DNA from: Apostichopus californicus
Lineage: Eukaryota; Echinodermata; Holothuroidea; Aspidochirotida; Stichopodidae
Length of the DNA stretch: 49,135 nucleotides
Direction of reading: 5' to 3'
Assembly (NCBI GenBank): GCA_020650975.1
Contig: JAIPMN010000847.1
Span: 1 to 49,135 of the forward strand
Shown here: positions 1 through 11,669 of the stretch, one piece after another
How positions within the stretch are numbered: position 1 is the first letter of the stretch
How the letters are laid out: each line of letters begins with the position of its first letter
Notes under the pieces: model-generated
Databases searched by the model: none
What the model was told of the DNA's origin: nothing
Seen by the model: the letters and a program-made list of their open reading frames with translations, nothing else
Made by a program: the position numbers and the translations under genes

Positions 1-97
1 ACCAAGGACCCAAGACATAAGAAGGACTCAATTCATAACAAGGACTTAAGACATAACCAGGACTCAAGACATACCAAGGACTCAAGACCAAACAAGG
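1..97. repeat. short tandem repeat, ~19-20 bp unit, cut by window edge
   Basis: Four to five imperfect copies of a unit around 'aaggactcaagacata' run from the first base to about position 97. The array probably continues outside the window. It lies on the downstream side of the last visible MAT2B exon, so it is in a MAT2B intron or 3' region. Confidence 0.7.
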
Positions 98-529
98 GGA
101 CATGAGTAATTCTTTTGAAGCACAAAAGTATTACAAATATATTACTGTTGCAACAAAGTATATAATCACTGAGGTCACACTCTAGGTGCAAACCTCCTAA
201 CCCCAAAATTGATGTAGGCAACACTATTAGTAATGCGAACTGACAATGAGTTGGCCATTGAATATGTAAGTGCATACGCCAAGATAGAGCTTGAAATTTG
301 ATTAATGCTATCATGCATACACAGCAAAATAATGTCTACATTAAAGGAAGTTATTAATCTTAATGTTTAGTTGAGATTCTGACAACCTATATCAAAGGGT
401 GGTGGTAAAAACAAGAACAAACCAGAATGCAAAAATGCATTGTGGTTTCGATGATGTAACATGAGCAGTTTTCTTCATGAATCTGATGTAATGTATGGGT
501 GTACATGTTTACAATGCTTGACCTGTTGT
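98..529. other. non-coding stretch at window start
   Basis: No exon was recognised here on either strand. The remaining MAT2B coding sequence expected after the exon at 1046-1239 (C-terminal ~110-120 residues) is not found in this stretch, so it must lie outside the window. Confidence 0.5.
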
Positions 530-900
530 CCCCATATGACCTTTGACTTCCACCAAAATCAATAAGCTTCTTTTTTACTCAATGTTCTACACCTTCATAC
601 TAAGTATGAGATCTACCCAAGCTTCCAATATTGGGATGTCATGTTTACCAGGTTTGCACAATTTGACCTCTGATGACCCCAAATGACCTTTGACCTCCAC
701 CAAAACAATAGGCTTCTTGTACTCAATGTGGTACTTTTACACATTAAATATGAAATTGGTATGACCTTCCCTTCTTGAGATATCGTGTTTACAAGGTTTT
801 CACACTTTGACCCCTAGTGACCCCAAATAACCTTTGACCTCCACCAAAAACAATAGGCTTCTTCCCCACAATGTGGTACTCCTACAGTGACTTGAGGTGC
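530..900 (+). repeat. three degenerate copies of a ~145-bp repeat carrying a DR1-like motif
   Basis: Three copies share 'tgacctttgacctccacc' followed by 'caataggcttctt' and 'ctcaatgtggtac', spaced about 145 bases (near 538, 684 and 828). The same family occurs in opposite orientation at about 27.12-27.50 kb and as decayed pieces near 5.6-6.0 kb. The middle copy holds TGACCTTTGACCT (684-696), a perfect reverse-strand direct repeat of AGGTCA spaced by one base. Confidence 0.7.
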
Positions 901-1045
901 ATTATTATGTCAACTACTTTAATACTACTCAAGTTAACTACTCTGGCAGGGTCTTTGTACTTGACTGGACTATTAAATGTGTTGAATTAAAAAGAGATTT
1001 GTGTGACTTTCAGTAAAGTGTGACAAAGACTATAGCTGTTCTCAC

Positions 1046-1239
1046 CTTGTATAGTTTATTTGCCATCTGCCTCAGCACACTGGCCACATTATTGACATGA
1101 GTCGGAAACCGCTGTTGGAAGTGACAGACACTCTTGATGTTTCCTGAGTAGCGTACGTAGTTATACAAGTACGTTCCTCCACACTCGTTTATGTTCTCAA
1201 CTGGTCCAAATAATAGAGGTACACGAAGCACAATGCTCC
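1046..1239 (-). CDS. MAT2B: MAT2B exon 4 of those visible
   Basis: The exon is flanked by acceptor ...acaacag (upstream on the minus strand) and donor AAG|gtgag. It encodes SIVLRVPLLFGPVENINECG through QQRFPTHVNNVASVLRQMAN and ends KLYK. It corresponds to the VLRIPILYG and HWQQRFPTHVKDVA region of vertebrate MAT2B. It enters in phase 1, completing the Gly codon from the previous exon, and ends in phase 0. No following exon is seen in the window. Confidence 0.93.
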
Positions 1240-4200
1240 CTGTTGTAATGAAATCATGATAAAAACCATTAGCAATGCCAGCTATGAGTAAACTATTGGT
1301 AACAATGTAATGAATTATAATTTCATCATTAAAAAACAGTTGATACATAACTGATATACATCTTTGCATTTGTGCAGCAACTTGATACTTTTGCATAGCA
1401 GTTTACTATTCCCAAAAAATGAACCTCTGTAATATTCATTTTAAGCTGTCAAACTGACCATGAAAACTAATTCAGTTTACGGTTTATAGACTAATAGTAA
1501 ATTGTCAAAGTTGCGTCAGAGTGAGTCCCTAGTACTGATGTATCACCTCATCATCAGAACACCAAACTATATGAATTCAAAACATCCCAAAACACCCTTA
1601 GAAACAATCTCACCTAACACCATGTCATATAAGATCATCTCATCCAACACTATGACAAGCTGAAGGAAACCTCATAACCATCTCAAAACCATCTCGTTAT
1701 CGGAATACTCCCAAACATACGGAACCAATTCGTCCAAAATCATTCGCAGAAGCCATCTCAACCTTACCCCCTCTCATTAGAAACCACTTTATCCAATGCT
1801 GCAGCAAACTGAAGAGAAGCTCATCACCTTAAGCAACCTCATCTTCAGAATACCAATTAATGGTACCAAATCTTCTAAAGACAGAAACCATCTTGGCTGA
1901 CACCATCTCATCCGTACACCCTCTCACTAGAAACCACTTTATCCAATGCTGCAGCAAACTGAAGAGAAGCTCATCACCTTAAGCAACCTCATCATCAGAA
2001 TACCAATTAATGGTACCAAATCTTCTAAAGACAGAAACCATCTTGGCTGACACCATCTCATCCGTACCCCTCTCACTAGAAACCACTTTATCCAACTCTG
2101 CAGCAAACCAAAAGAGAAGCTCATCACCTTAAGCCACCTCATCATCAGAATACCAATTAATGGTACCAAATCTTCTAAAGACAGAAACCATCTTGGCTGA
2201 CACCATCTCATCCGTACCCCTCTCACTAGAAACCACTTTATCCAACTCTGCAGCAAACCAAAAGAGAAGCTCATCACCTTAAGCAACCTCATCATCAGAA
2301 TACCAATTAATGGTACCAAATCTTCTAAAGACAGAAACAATCTTGGCTTACACCATGTCATTAGGGTTCATCTCATCTAACACTACAGCAAACTGAAGAA
2401 ACTACATAATTTATCACATCTGAATCAATTTTCTCATTATAATGAGATCTTGAAATCATCCAAAACCAAGTAATGTGAAGAGAATACATTCATCTCATCT
2501 TATTACCATTCCTATGCCACCCATCCAAGAAAAACCATCAAGAAAACAGACAAAACCTAAATCTTCCAACTTCAAGACACTTGAAATATCTCACCAGAAT
2601 CAGTCAAATCATCAGAAATTTTAATTACCCAAAATGAGATAACCTGAAATCTGCTGACCTTAAACTATTCCACCTAAAACTAAACAATTGAGACATCACC
2701 TCCTCTAACAACCTTACCTGATAATCTCTGCCAACTGACACATCCTGCCATCAATATTTTGCACAGGACAAATAAATATATGAGATCCAGTAACTTGTAA
2801 GAAATTCCATGCCGAGCAAACTGATGCAGCCAGCTTACTTAGCCTATACACATTTCTGCATTAGAATCAAATTGAAACCATAACATGTTTTAATGTGTCT
2901 CATCATGAAATAATTCCACCCACTGCTTTATCTGATAATTGCATATTGCAATACATCTTCCAAGTCACCTTCTAGCTTCATATCTAAGTACAATCCACCA
3001 ATTCTTGAAAAGAACCATTTTCATTATTACTGGAAGAATATTTGTTCTTCGACCCGCCAAGCAGGGATAAAGAAAACAACAGAACACCTAAATTTGATTA
3101 CTTGATAGAAGACAGTAAGGAGAAAGTAAGTAAACAGGAGAGACAAAGGGAACTACTGAAGAAGAGATTTCAATGATTCTCATTAACTCACACAATAATT
3201 AATGAATATAAATCCCCTAATATGTGTTTTACAACTCCAAATATAGTCTCAAACAGTCCCAACAAACATGGACAAAGTTTCTGTTCATTGTTAGTTTACT
3301 TTACTATACTCTTATTTCAATATCAAACACATCCAGAACAGCACTGCACTTTTTTTCAAGGCCAACTGTTTTAAAACTGCAGTACATAACAGTTAAACAG
3401 GTGATGGTTAAAGTGTGAAGGTCACAGTGGTTTTCATTGAAGTAACCTTTACAGATCAATGCTTAACTGGGTGAATGATATATGTTTCATGTGCCAAACA
3501 ATTCTTCCAAGTGAAAGCACCAAACACATAGAATTCAACATAAAAAAGTCTCACGTGTGCAGTCTAACACAACATTATACCACATTCAAGTAATGATTCA
3601 ATTTTGCTCTAAGAAAATGCTCTTTCCCTGTCTTCCAGGCAAATAACCTGAAACCTAACTCTCCACTCATGTAAGTTTTTGACGGCCTGCTAGTGTTATC
3701 TGTAAAAGTTGGAGATTTTTAATACCTGGATGAGCTGCCCGTGATAGTTCTTCTCCATTCAACTTGCTAGCTCCATACTTATTAATGGGGTTAGGTTTGT
3801 CATCTGGTTTGTATGGAGGACTCTTGCCATCAAAGACATAGTTAGTACTGATAAATATCAAGGGAATTTTCTTGGTAGCTTGATAAAACAAAAGAAGATT
3901 ACAATTGTCAAAAGAGAAAAAAATGATATGGTATTAAACTTGCTGTACATGTATTACTGATTCAATAGGCATTGGATGAATATGATAACCATTCATATAT
4001 CAGATATAATGCAGGTTTGTCAAGCATAAAGACCACCTGACACTGTTTAATTGCTTTCAATACAGTCTTCAAACTTTGACACAGCTAGAATTTAGGCAAC
4101 ACAAGTTCTAACTGTCCACTCCTTAACAGGTAGCTGACACACCCAGCACAAAACATTCCTAAGCCAATCCATTTCTTCTCTGAAAGTTGACATGATCTAG

Positions 4201-6521
4201 CAACGTCTATGCAGAACACTCAACATGTGGCATCATTCATTGCACTTGCAATAAAACTAAAAATGCTAACATTTGCTCTAAACTTTATTTGAAATTATGT
4301 CTGAAGGTTTTCATATGTTTAGTGTCAAACCCTGTGAAAACTTTCTTCAAATGACATAGGAAGGTGCCCAATGATAATAACTTGGGTTGTGTAGACCTTC
4401 AGTACAAAGGGTCAAAGCTCAGTATCAAGTGAATTTTATATTTTGGGGGCTACAACTTCTCACTATTTTGGTGCATTAAAACTAGCAAGGCAATTCAGTT
4501 ACTCATATTTCTAGTAAATGTTCTTGCGAGAGACATGATTTTGTTGACTCTTTGAAGTATCCTATTACAGCAGATCTTTGATACACTCTGTTTTAAAACT
4601 ACTATGTCAACTCGTGTTTGCATTTTTATCTCTCAAACATGATTGTCTGTTTTCTACATAAACCACTTCAAACTATGTGATTAAACTTACCACAGATCTG
4701 TGCTATAAATGTGGTAGCAAATACATTGAGTTTTTCCACACTCTCTGGACATTGTTCTACAACATCTGCTCTTCTTTCTGCAGCACTGTGTATCACCACA
4801 GAGGGCTAAGAAGAACAAAACAAAGACATTATGTAAATTTGGAAGCATAAAATCGCCAAACGTAAACTGGTGGACAACACTCCCAGTCCCAGGTGCTAAT
4901 TACCATATCACTCAGGATATATATTAAACTACTGTAGTTAACTTCCAAGACAGATTACACAGATAATCATATCATCTTTGTGAAGGATTCTGAGTGCTGA
5001 AAATTTATATAAACTATCCTTTTGCTTGTCTCTTGTGCATGGTCACAGAAAATCATTCTAAGGTAGATGTGTGCATGAAAGTTATTGACCTCATGTACTT
5101 GTAAAGAAACCTCCAGGAGTACAAGTGAAAAAGTTGCTAACAGTAATCAGATTGATGGTTTAAATTGATCTTGTTTTGATTGACTACATATTGCACCATG
5201 ACACACACTGAATTAGTCAATAAACACAACTTTAGGCATACAGGTTGGTCAACTATCAACAAGATTGTGTCAAAACAGTGCATGCAGTTCATTTGCTTGA
5301 CTAGCCAGGATTCATTTCACATAACGAAAAAGAAAGAAAGACAAATGTCACGGTTTGTAATTTGCTTTCAAAAGTGATTACTGTGAAAGGTATCGGTGTT
5401 TATTCTTAGCATTTTCATGGCAATTAAATCCAAAAAGGTGTCTTCCTTTTCATGATTTGTAACCCTATGTTTGAATCAAACTTACTTGGTCTGCAGACCT
5501 GTAAGAGTTCCAGAAATTAGTTAAATTTAAACAAACTACACAAACTTTGTCCATGTTACAATTCTTTCAATACGTTTTTAAGTTTTTTACATGTCGTCAT
5601 CTGCTAATCACTATGACCAAATGTGACCTATGACATCCTTCAAAGCAATGAGAATCTTGTATTCAAGTTTAGGAAAGCTACCAGCTATCACGTACAAAAA
5701 CAGTGAACATGCCACTGCTTAACAAGATACCATGATCCAGATATTGACTCTTGTTGACTTGAAACGATCTCTGATTGTACATTAGAGTTGTTAAGGAATA
5801 AAGGAGCAACGAATCTTGCACGTTTGCAAAAGTTAATGTTCTTTACTTGTCGTCAGATTTGCCATCTACTGATCTCAAATGACTAGAACTTTGCACACAT
5901 TTGAGAGAAGTGACTTGCTAAGTACAACATCTGGTAATTACATTCCATTTCTTAGGAAACCGTGTTAACAAGCCTCCAGATTTTGGTTTGTGTCGACTTC
6001 CAATGACCTACTATTAAAACACGTCAAACATTGAAGAAAGCTTGCAGAAACTATAAGATCAATGTATACCTTGTGCCCTTAAGTTGCTCATGCATGCAGA
6101 ACTTTCAAACAGAGATTCTTAAAAGCTGAGTTTTCTTTCAGTCAGATCTTAGTTTCTTAGGATTGGATTGAAAAGTCATAGTAAAGCATGCAGTGAAGGA
6201 AACGCTCAAAGTCATTATTCTAGTTTAACTCTCGAAATGTGTAAAAAAAAGACGGGAGTAAAACAATTTGTAAATTATATAGCAACCTTACTGTACCTGA
6301 TATTTCTCAATGGTCTCTTTAACCTCATTTGGATTTCGGAGGTCAACTTTCTTCAACTTTGGTGAACTGCGGGAGAAGGCGAGGCCGACGACATTCCAGT
6401 CGTGGCTCTCAAATTCTTTCACAATTGCCCTACCGAGCAGTCCACTGGCCCCGGTCACCAAGACATTCATATTGGTTCTGTGGTTCAAGATGTTATGGCA
6501 GACGAGACTAGAAAGAAGCAT
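1046..6521 (-). CDS. MAT2B: MAT2B, methionine adenosyltransferase 2 regulatory subunit beta (5' four coding exons, partial)
   Basis: This is the regulatory subunit that binds the catalytic MAT II (MAT2A) and tunes S-adenosylmethionine synthesis in the cytosol. It belongs to the RmlD-like short-chain dehydrogenase fold. Four exons on the minus strand, join(6297-6521, 4691-4805, 3726-3878, 1046-1239), splice in phases 0/1/1/0 and read through as one protein of about 212 residues counted from the inner ATG. Visible signatures are the Rossmann glycine motif VTGASGLLGR, HSAAERRADVVE, FISTNYVFDG, the SDR-type YxxxK (YGASK) and QQRFPTHV. All match the order of vertebrate MAT2B (~334 aa), so roughly a third, at the C terminus, lies off the low-coordinate edge. 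Identity is from recognition of the family, not a search. The start is uncertain (see exon 1). It diverges from TMEM33. Confidence 0.94.
1510..2720. repeat. degenerate repeat tract with four ~150-bp tandem units (1771-2362)
   Basis: Units beginning 'ctctcactagaaaccac' start at 1771, 1921, 2070 and 2220 and are nearly identical; the last two replace 'ctgaagagaag' with 'ccaaaagagaag'. Flanking sequence from about 1510 to 2720 is poorer but built of similar 'accatctcatc'-like words. The tract lies in the MAT2B intron between exons 3726-3878 and 1046-1239. The minus strand stays open across three units, but the peptide is just the repeat. Confidence 0.85.
2721..3725. other. MAT2B intron, no further feature recognised
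   Basis: This is AT-rich intronic sequence between the 150-bp tandem repeats and the next MAT2B exon. No exon, RNA gene or clear repeat is supported. Confidence 0.5.
3726..3878 (-). CDS. MAT2B: MAT2B exon 3 of those visible
   Basis: Acceptor ...tatcaag and donor CCAG|gtatt bound an exon reading ATKKIPLIFISTNYVFDGKS, then PPYKPDDKPNPINKYGASKL, then NGEELSRAAHPG. It holds the conserved YVFDG strand and the YxxxK pair of the SDR fold. The first codon (Ala) is split with the preceding exon and the last (Gly) with the next. Confidence 0.94.
3879..4690. other. MAT2B intron
   Basis: Unremarkable AT-rich intron of 812 bases; nothing else is supported. Confidence 0.6.
4691..4805 (-). CDS. MAT2B: MAT2B exon 2 of those visible
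   Basis: Acceptor ...cttag and donor TGTG|gtaagt bound PSVVIHSAAERRADVVEQCP followed by ESVEKLNVFATTFIAQIC. This matches the VIVHCAAERRPDVVE segment of vertebrate MAT2B. It enters in phase 0 and leaves one base for the next exon. Confidence 0.94.
4806..6296. other. MAT2B intron with decayed repeat pieces
   Basis: This 1.49-kb intron contains, near 5.6-6.0 kb, words such as 'gtgacctatgacatcc' and 'gtgttaacaagcctcc'. They look like decayed members of the DR1-bearing repeat at 530-900. No coding exon is seen. Confidence 0.5.
6297..6521 (-). CDS. MAT2B: MAT2B exon with the Rossmann glycine motif and probable start
   Basis: The exon encodes MNVLVTGASGLLGRAIVKEF then ESHDWNVVGLAFSRSSPKLK and KVDLRNPNEVKETIEKYQ, ending at donor CAG|gtacag. 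Two starts fit. ATG at 6519-6521 gives 17 extra residues before the inner Met and has a TGA codon directly upstream in frame. The inner ATG at 6468-6470 lies just before the beta-strand of the Rossmann fold. A splice acceptor 'ttctttctag' inside the longer version could instead join a distant 5' exon, as in vertebrates where alternative first exons exist. I cannot choose between these from sequence alone. Confidence 0.9.
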
Positions 6522-8759
6522 TCAGTCCTTTCTGTAGAGATTCAATGTAGAATACATTACTGTGTGTCTTATACCAGCAAAAATGTCTCCACACTTCAGT
6601 GACAAGGACCGTCAGAAAGCACTATTCTATTATTTCAAGTGCTTGGAATACTGAAAGAAAGGGTGATTGCCTTCAACACACTTCTCTTTGTTGAGATGTA
6701 AATGTAACTCCCAAAGTTTCTAGTATACTACTTGTGTAACTCTACATGTTTACTCTACATGTACACACCAACTGGATTATCCAAAGCTGCCATTATAAAT
6801 CCCACATTCAAAATCAAAGATATACTGTAAATATAGGGATCAAATTGGGGATAAAGTTACATATTGTGTGATGTACAAGAGAAGCACTTTGTAGTTTTAT
6901 TTTAAATTTGGATTCATCAAAAATTTGCAGTATTTGATTTGATTTCAACTTTTTTACATCCCTCAAAAGGTAAATACATGCTCACAATAAGACTATAAAT
7001 TGTGTGAATGCAAAAGTAAAAACCAATATACAAAACTAAAATCGTACAAAATGACAACTAAAACACAAGAAAGGCAAAAGTCGTACAACGAAGAAAGAAA
7101 AAAAGAAAAATCGAATCTAACGCTTAAAATTAATATTAAAAATGTTAGAACATAGCCTCCACTATGAATCAAGATCTGAAAATAGTGTTGATTATAGTTT
7201 CGCTGAGACTGTAATTAAGCTTAACCTCAAAAAGACGCCACTGGGTTTCTTCTAAAATATGACTAGCTTGTTGAATAATGAAATCAATATGTTAAACTCT
7301 GCACTAACCAGATTCCGACCCAACAGAATATACATTACAACCACAAACTGCAGCCTATCAATATGACAATGTTTGCATTAACAAAAAGCAATAAATAAAA
7401 CAAGAAATTGATCTTTTAGTGAACTAAATAATCAATGTGATCTTAGTTGATCATGAAACTCTATACCAGTACTAAACATAGAGAAAGAATATTACTCTTG
7501 ATTAAATGCAAATAGTCAAACTATGGTGATTTCTTGGATTTTGTGACCTAATAATCATTACTTAGTGAGTAATGAATAATTCAATTTGGAATCTACTAAA
7601 AGTTTCATTGCTCGGGCACTTTTCCATATATGGTAAAATTGAAAACATGGGAATATTCAAACTCTGTCAAGTACAGTTTTATTCATTCTTGATGAAATAC
7701 TTTGAGCCGTACAGCTAAAGACGCTTGTGTCCAATAGTAGAAGATTATAAATCCAACAAATATCAGCACCAAAATGGTGAGAGATGGTTATGATGGTTTT
7801 AATACCAGACAAATAAAGAACTGAATATTCTTTGTCCCACCCAAGCTATATTTTCTTGTTTGCTTTGAATTTGGTTGCTTGTGAGATAAACAGGACCAGC
7901 ATAAATGCATTCATATACAGTACAAATACAAGCTTTCATCTAATTAGTCTTTCTTGTGTTACCAGCTTAAGTAAATGATTTGAACAAGAGTGAAATTGGC
8001 AGTTGGTTAAGGTCACACAGAACAGTGAATACGTATACGTGCAATTACAATAACACCAGAGAAACATACTCCAAAGGTATTAAATTGTACACATGATATA
8101 GCCAGATCAGTACACTCAGGGCTTCATCAACAATCTGCATACAAAACGAGGTCAGATACTCTGAACTGATCAAATCTTTTGTTACCAAACATAACAGGGT
8201 CGCCATAATAAAATGTCACAACCACGATCTTGTGAAAGAGAATCTACAAATTATAAATAATTGCTTACTTGTTAGTTCCACCATGTACATATACTGTTCA
8301 TGTTGTTCATGTACACAGAAAACATGCATTGATTAATTTATATTGCATTAATAGTACTGGCACATGTTGATATTGTCACGGATGTTTTGAAATTAAATGT
8401 TATAAATGGTGAAAATAAGCAGGGACATGGGGCCGAAAGGTCACATAACTAACCAAACAACATACTTAGATTTCCTGCTTATAGGTGCCATGCTTGTAAT
8501 AATTTCACTACAGACATTTCATGCCACTAATAAGTCCATTACGTTTCCTACTGCTAGAAAATTGTAATGCTTCCTTCCTACTTTTGGTTGGCAAGTTGAA
8601 CTGTTACTGTACTTTCCATGACATTTCACTCCTTTATGTGATGAGCCGGGGGGGGGTTGACTGGATGACATATGTAATATGAACTTTTAAGGAAATGTCT
8701 CTCACACTTGTGTTAGAACAGTAGTTTGTCTTCTTGGAAAGGATGTAAGTTCTGTGTCC
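6522..8759. other. MAT2B upstream intergenic region, no gene
   Basis: AT-rich sequence upstream of the first visible MAT2B exon. It may hold a non-coding first exon and promoter of MAT2B, but no TATA box or initiator can be defended. A G homopolymer lies near 8648. No other feature is supported. Confidence 0.45.
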
Positions 8760-9716
8760 TTATACTGTTTTCTTTCTCAAATTGTTTTCACAGCTTATTC
8801 TTTTGTCCCCATTACCTTCCAAAATGACACTAGATTTAACTTGATTTCCAACATTCACAACACATGCACACAGCATTTAAAGCAGCATTTTGCGTCCTTT
8901 TCTATGAATTTTTCAACCTCACTGACGCCACTATGCCATAACGACATACATAACTAGCTTATCTATTTAAATCTTACTTCAAATGGTGGCATAAAAGTCG
9001 AAAAATTTGCAACTTTCAACTTTGTTTTTCTCCAAGATATTTTCCGTTGGGATCCCAATAAACCTCGCCCATCATATGAATATTTAAACACTACGAACGT
9101 CATTGACCAGTACGTAATACAACGCCATGCTTGATTTGTGTACAGTCTATATGGCAGTTGTACCAGGGAGTTCCATAACAACTCCCTGGTTGTACCAACA
9201 CAAAGTCTTGAATCTATTTTTAGCAACGGCTCATAACAAAACCTGCATCTCTGATTGGTTGAATTCAAACTAGTGGGTTTGGGGTAACTGTATGCGATTC
9301 ATTTTATATTTGGAATTTGTCGTGGACACTTTTCTCATTATCTGAAAATATCCTTAATTACTCGCCAATTAACGTTGTTAGCAGGTAAAAACTTGGCTAA
9401 TATCTTAGTTTGCTGTTTTGTGATTGATATGTAAAACACTAGATGGACATGTCAAAAAAGTAGAAAACGGCGACCAAAAGCAAAATGCTGCTTTAAGGGG
9501 CTTAATTAAATTAGTTGAAATGAGCAGTATTTTTATGCTGGCATTTTGTCGAGACACTCATTTTACTCGATTTCCAAATTCACAGCACATGCACACAGCA
9601 TTTAAGAGGCTCCATTAAATCAGTTGTGAAGTGCTGGTATTTTTATTCTGGTATTTTGTCTATAGACACTCGTTTTACTTGACTTCTGACATTCACAGCG
9701 TATGCATAGCCTATTA
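8760..9716. repeat. ~109-bp tandem repeat (about 3 copies), interrupted by a MITE
   Basis: Copies share 'cacatgcacacagcat' followed by ttaa, and 'gatttccaa.attcaca'. TTAA junctions occur at 8877-8880/9493-9496 (split by the MITE) and 9602-9605, giving a 109-base period. The third copy decays near 9716. The intact junction at 9602 works as an uninterrupted copy of the MITE target site. Confidence 0.75.
8881..9492. mobile_element. 612-bp MITE with TTAA target duplication (piggyBac-type)
   Basis: A perfect 13-bp terminal inverted repeat, AGCAGCATTTTGC (8881-8893) and its complement (9480-9492), is flanked on both sides by TTAA (8877-8880 and 9493-9496). Similarity between the arms continues weakly inward (TTTTCTA). 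An internal perfect hairpin, 11-bp arms ACCAGGGAGTT with a 7-nt loop, sits at 9162-9190. TTAA duplication is the hallmark of piggyBac-superfamily transposition. No transposase is encoded, so the element is non-autonomous. The interrupted tandem repeat confirms both ends. Confidence 0.8.
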
Positions 9717-9785
9717 CATTTTCAGAGACGCTTTGCATTGGAGTTGTATACAGTACAGCAGTGTGCATTGTTGAACAGGACCGAT

Positions 9786-10025
9786 GACAACAACATGAGT
9801 TTAGACAACAACGGAACTTAAAGTAGAAACAATAGTTTAAACATCAACGTAAGTTTAGATATCAATGTGATTTTTTAAATCAATGCGAGTTCAGGCACCA
9901 CCAGCACCCACCACCAACGTACATTTAGACATCAACGTGAGTTCAGACATCATCGTAAGTTTAGACATGAACAGCAACATGGTAAAACTGCGGCAACATT
10001 GTTAGTTTAGACAACAACACAGTTT
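9786..10025. repeat. degenerate ~18-21 bp tandem repeat
   Basis: Words of the type 'acatcaacgtaagtttag' recur about ten times with drift (acatcaacgtgagttcag, acatcatcgtaagtttag). No coding role is seen. Confidence 0.65.
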
Positions 10026-11669
10026 AAGAACAAAATAATTTTGTCCTGTTCACATACCTTACTTTAGCACCACAGCATTCCTGACCACTGTGAAGATCAA
10101 ACAAAAGCTTAATCCTAATGCCTTTGGGACAAATAACTCAAAATAATTTTGCTATAAAATCTTTAATGTAATGCAACTTGTTTTTTGTATGTATGAAGGC
10201 CAAAGCCTAAATACCTCAACATAAACACAATAGGGACTTTGAAGTCTTTTTTGGGAACTCTGACCACGAAGGTATCTATAAATACCAGTTACAGATTCAA
10301 CTCACACTAAGATTTTGTTACAACTTGCAAGTTCCTTCCATGAGAGAAACTCTTGTTATCACAAACAATCACACTTCAAAGTCTACTTCCTATCACATAG
10401 CAGGCAGGAGTTTGATGCTGCCTGCCAGCCTTGAACAAAGTACTATTTATGACCAGGCCCATTTAACTTTGAAGTGGCAGGCAATTACTGGTACTCTACA
10501 ACTTTTTCTATCAAATCAAAGTGATCTTTGCCAGTAGAAAAGTACTTGTCAATGACACAAACTTGTCATTAAGTTTACAAGTACATGAATGTGCATGATT
10601 GGGCCATTCGTATGCCTACCCTATATTATATGTACACAAGTTGAGGTAAGCTCTACCTCTTCACAGATCAGTAGGCCCGGTATCCTAGTTGCAAGTTACG
10701 CATATTGGTATTAATACCAACACTATTAGAATAATACTAACACTAACACTAACACTAACACTAATAATACTAACACTATTAGACATAAAAACACGTTAGT
10801 CGGTTGTTATGTAGTGCACTCAAAGTCTGTCGTAAGTGGACACGTAGTGTTAACAACTATAACATACTTGGGCCTAATCTGTAGTCCACATGCACATATA
10901 AACTGTAGGCCTAAGCCTTAGTGAGAGTTTTGAATGATACCTCACCTATATTATAAGTTACAGAACATATTACCGAATACACGATGCTCGCGAGACGCTG
11001 CCATGATCTTCGCATTTAAATTCACAGCAGTAGACTACAGTTCATGCACATCTGTCTCTGATACATCCAGGTGTTACTTTCACATATTACTGTTAAATTC
11101 GTGTGAATTCAGCTCAACATAATTGGAGTGTACGCACGCACACACACACGTATATCTACCTACAGCCAGGTGTGAATGCCCAGATTCCATTTACTGTGTC
11201 CAGGTGTATGCGATCAGGCACTGAAATACGTGGCACGTAAAAAGGGAAAATCCCTCTGCAGGTCAACTTCAAGTTGTTGCTATTGGTTTCAAGAAAACCT
11301 TCTTGATCGATAGACAACAAAGTCTGAACTTCGTATATACATAGTGCGGAATTAACCTTATTGTTGATGTTATCAGAGTAATGTCATCCACCCACAAGGT
11401 TATAATTTCTAAGATGACGATTTTAAACCAGCATCATCTTATGTTCGGAGGGGATTGCTGATGTTGCAAGAATCATGAGGAATAAGTTGAAGGTGACATA
11501 AGATATTTTTGAAATTTCCGTTTGAATTATGTCAATTCAAGGGTACCAGCCGGATAGATCCAGAGACGCAGTGTACGACAGCATTCCCAGTTAAATGAGA
11601 GGAGAGGGTGGCTGGCTCCCCCTTTGTTAATTGCTACTGTCATATGGGCATGTTATGGATATTTGCAAG
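10026..11669. other. intergenic sequence with a hexanucleotide microsatellite
   Basis: No gene was recognised. A short microsatellite of ACTAAC units lies at about 10736-10762, with related CTAATA/ACTATTAG words around it. Palindromic AGGCCT words become frequent from about 10.87 kb onward. Confidence 0.5.

Noticed and set aside
6310-6602. Three plus-strand open frames opposite the MAT2B exon
   Set aside because: They are antisense shadows of the real exon at 6297-6521.
8963-9268. 101-codon minus-strand open frame
   Set aside because: It lies entirely inside the 612-bp MITE and spans its hairpin; best read as repeat DNA.
10736-10762. Interstitial telomere repeat
   Set aside because: The hexamer is ACTAAC (complement GTTAGT), not the animal TTAGGG.
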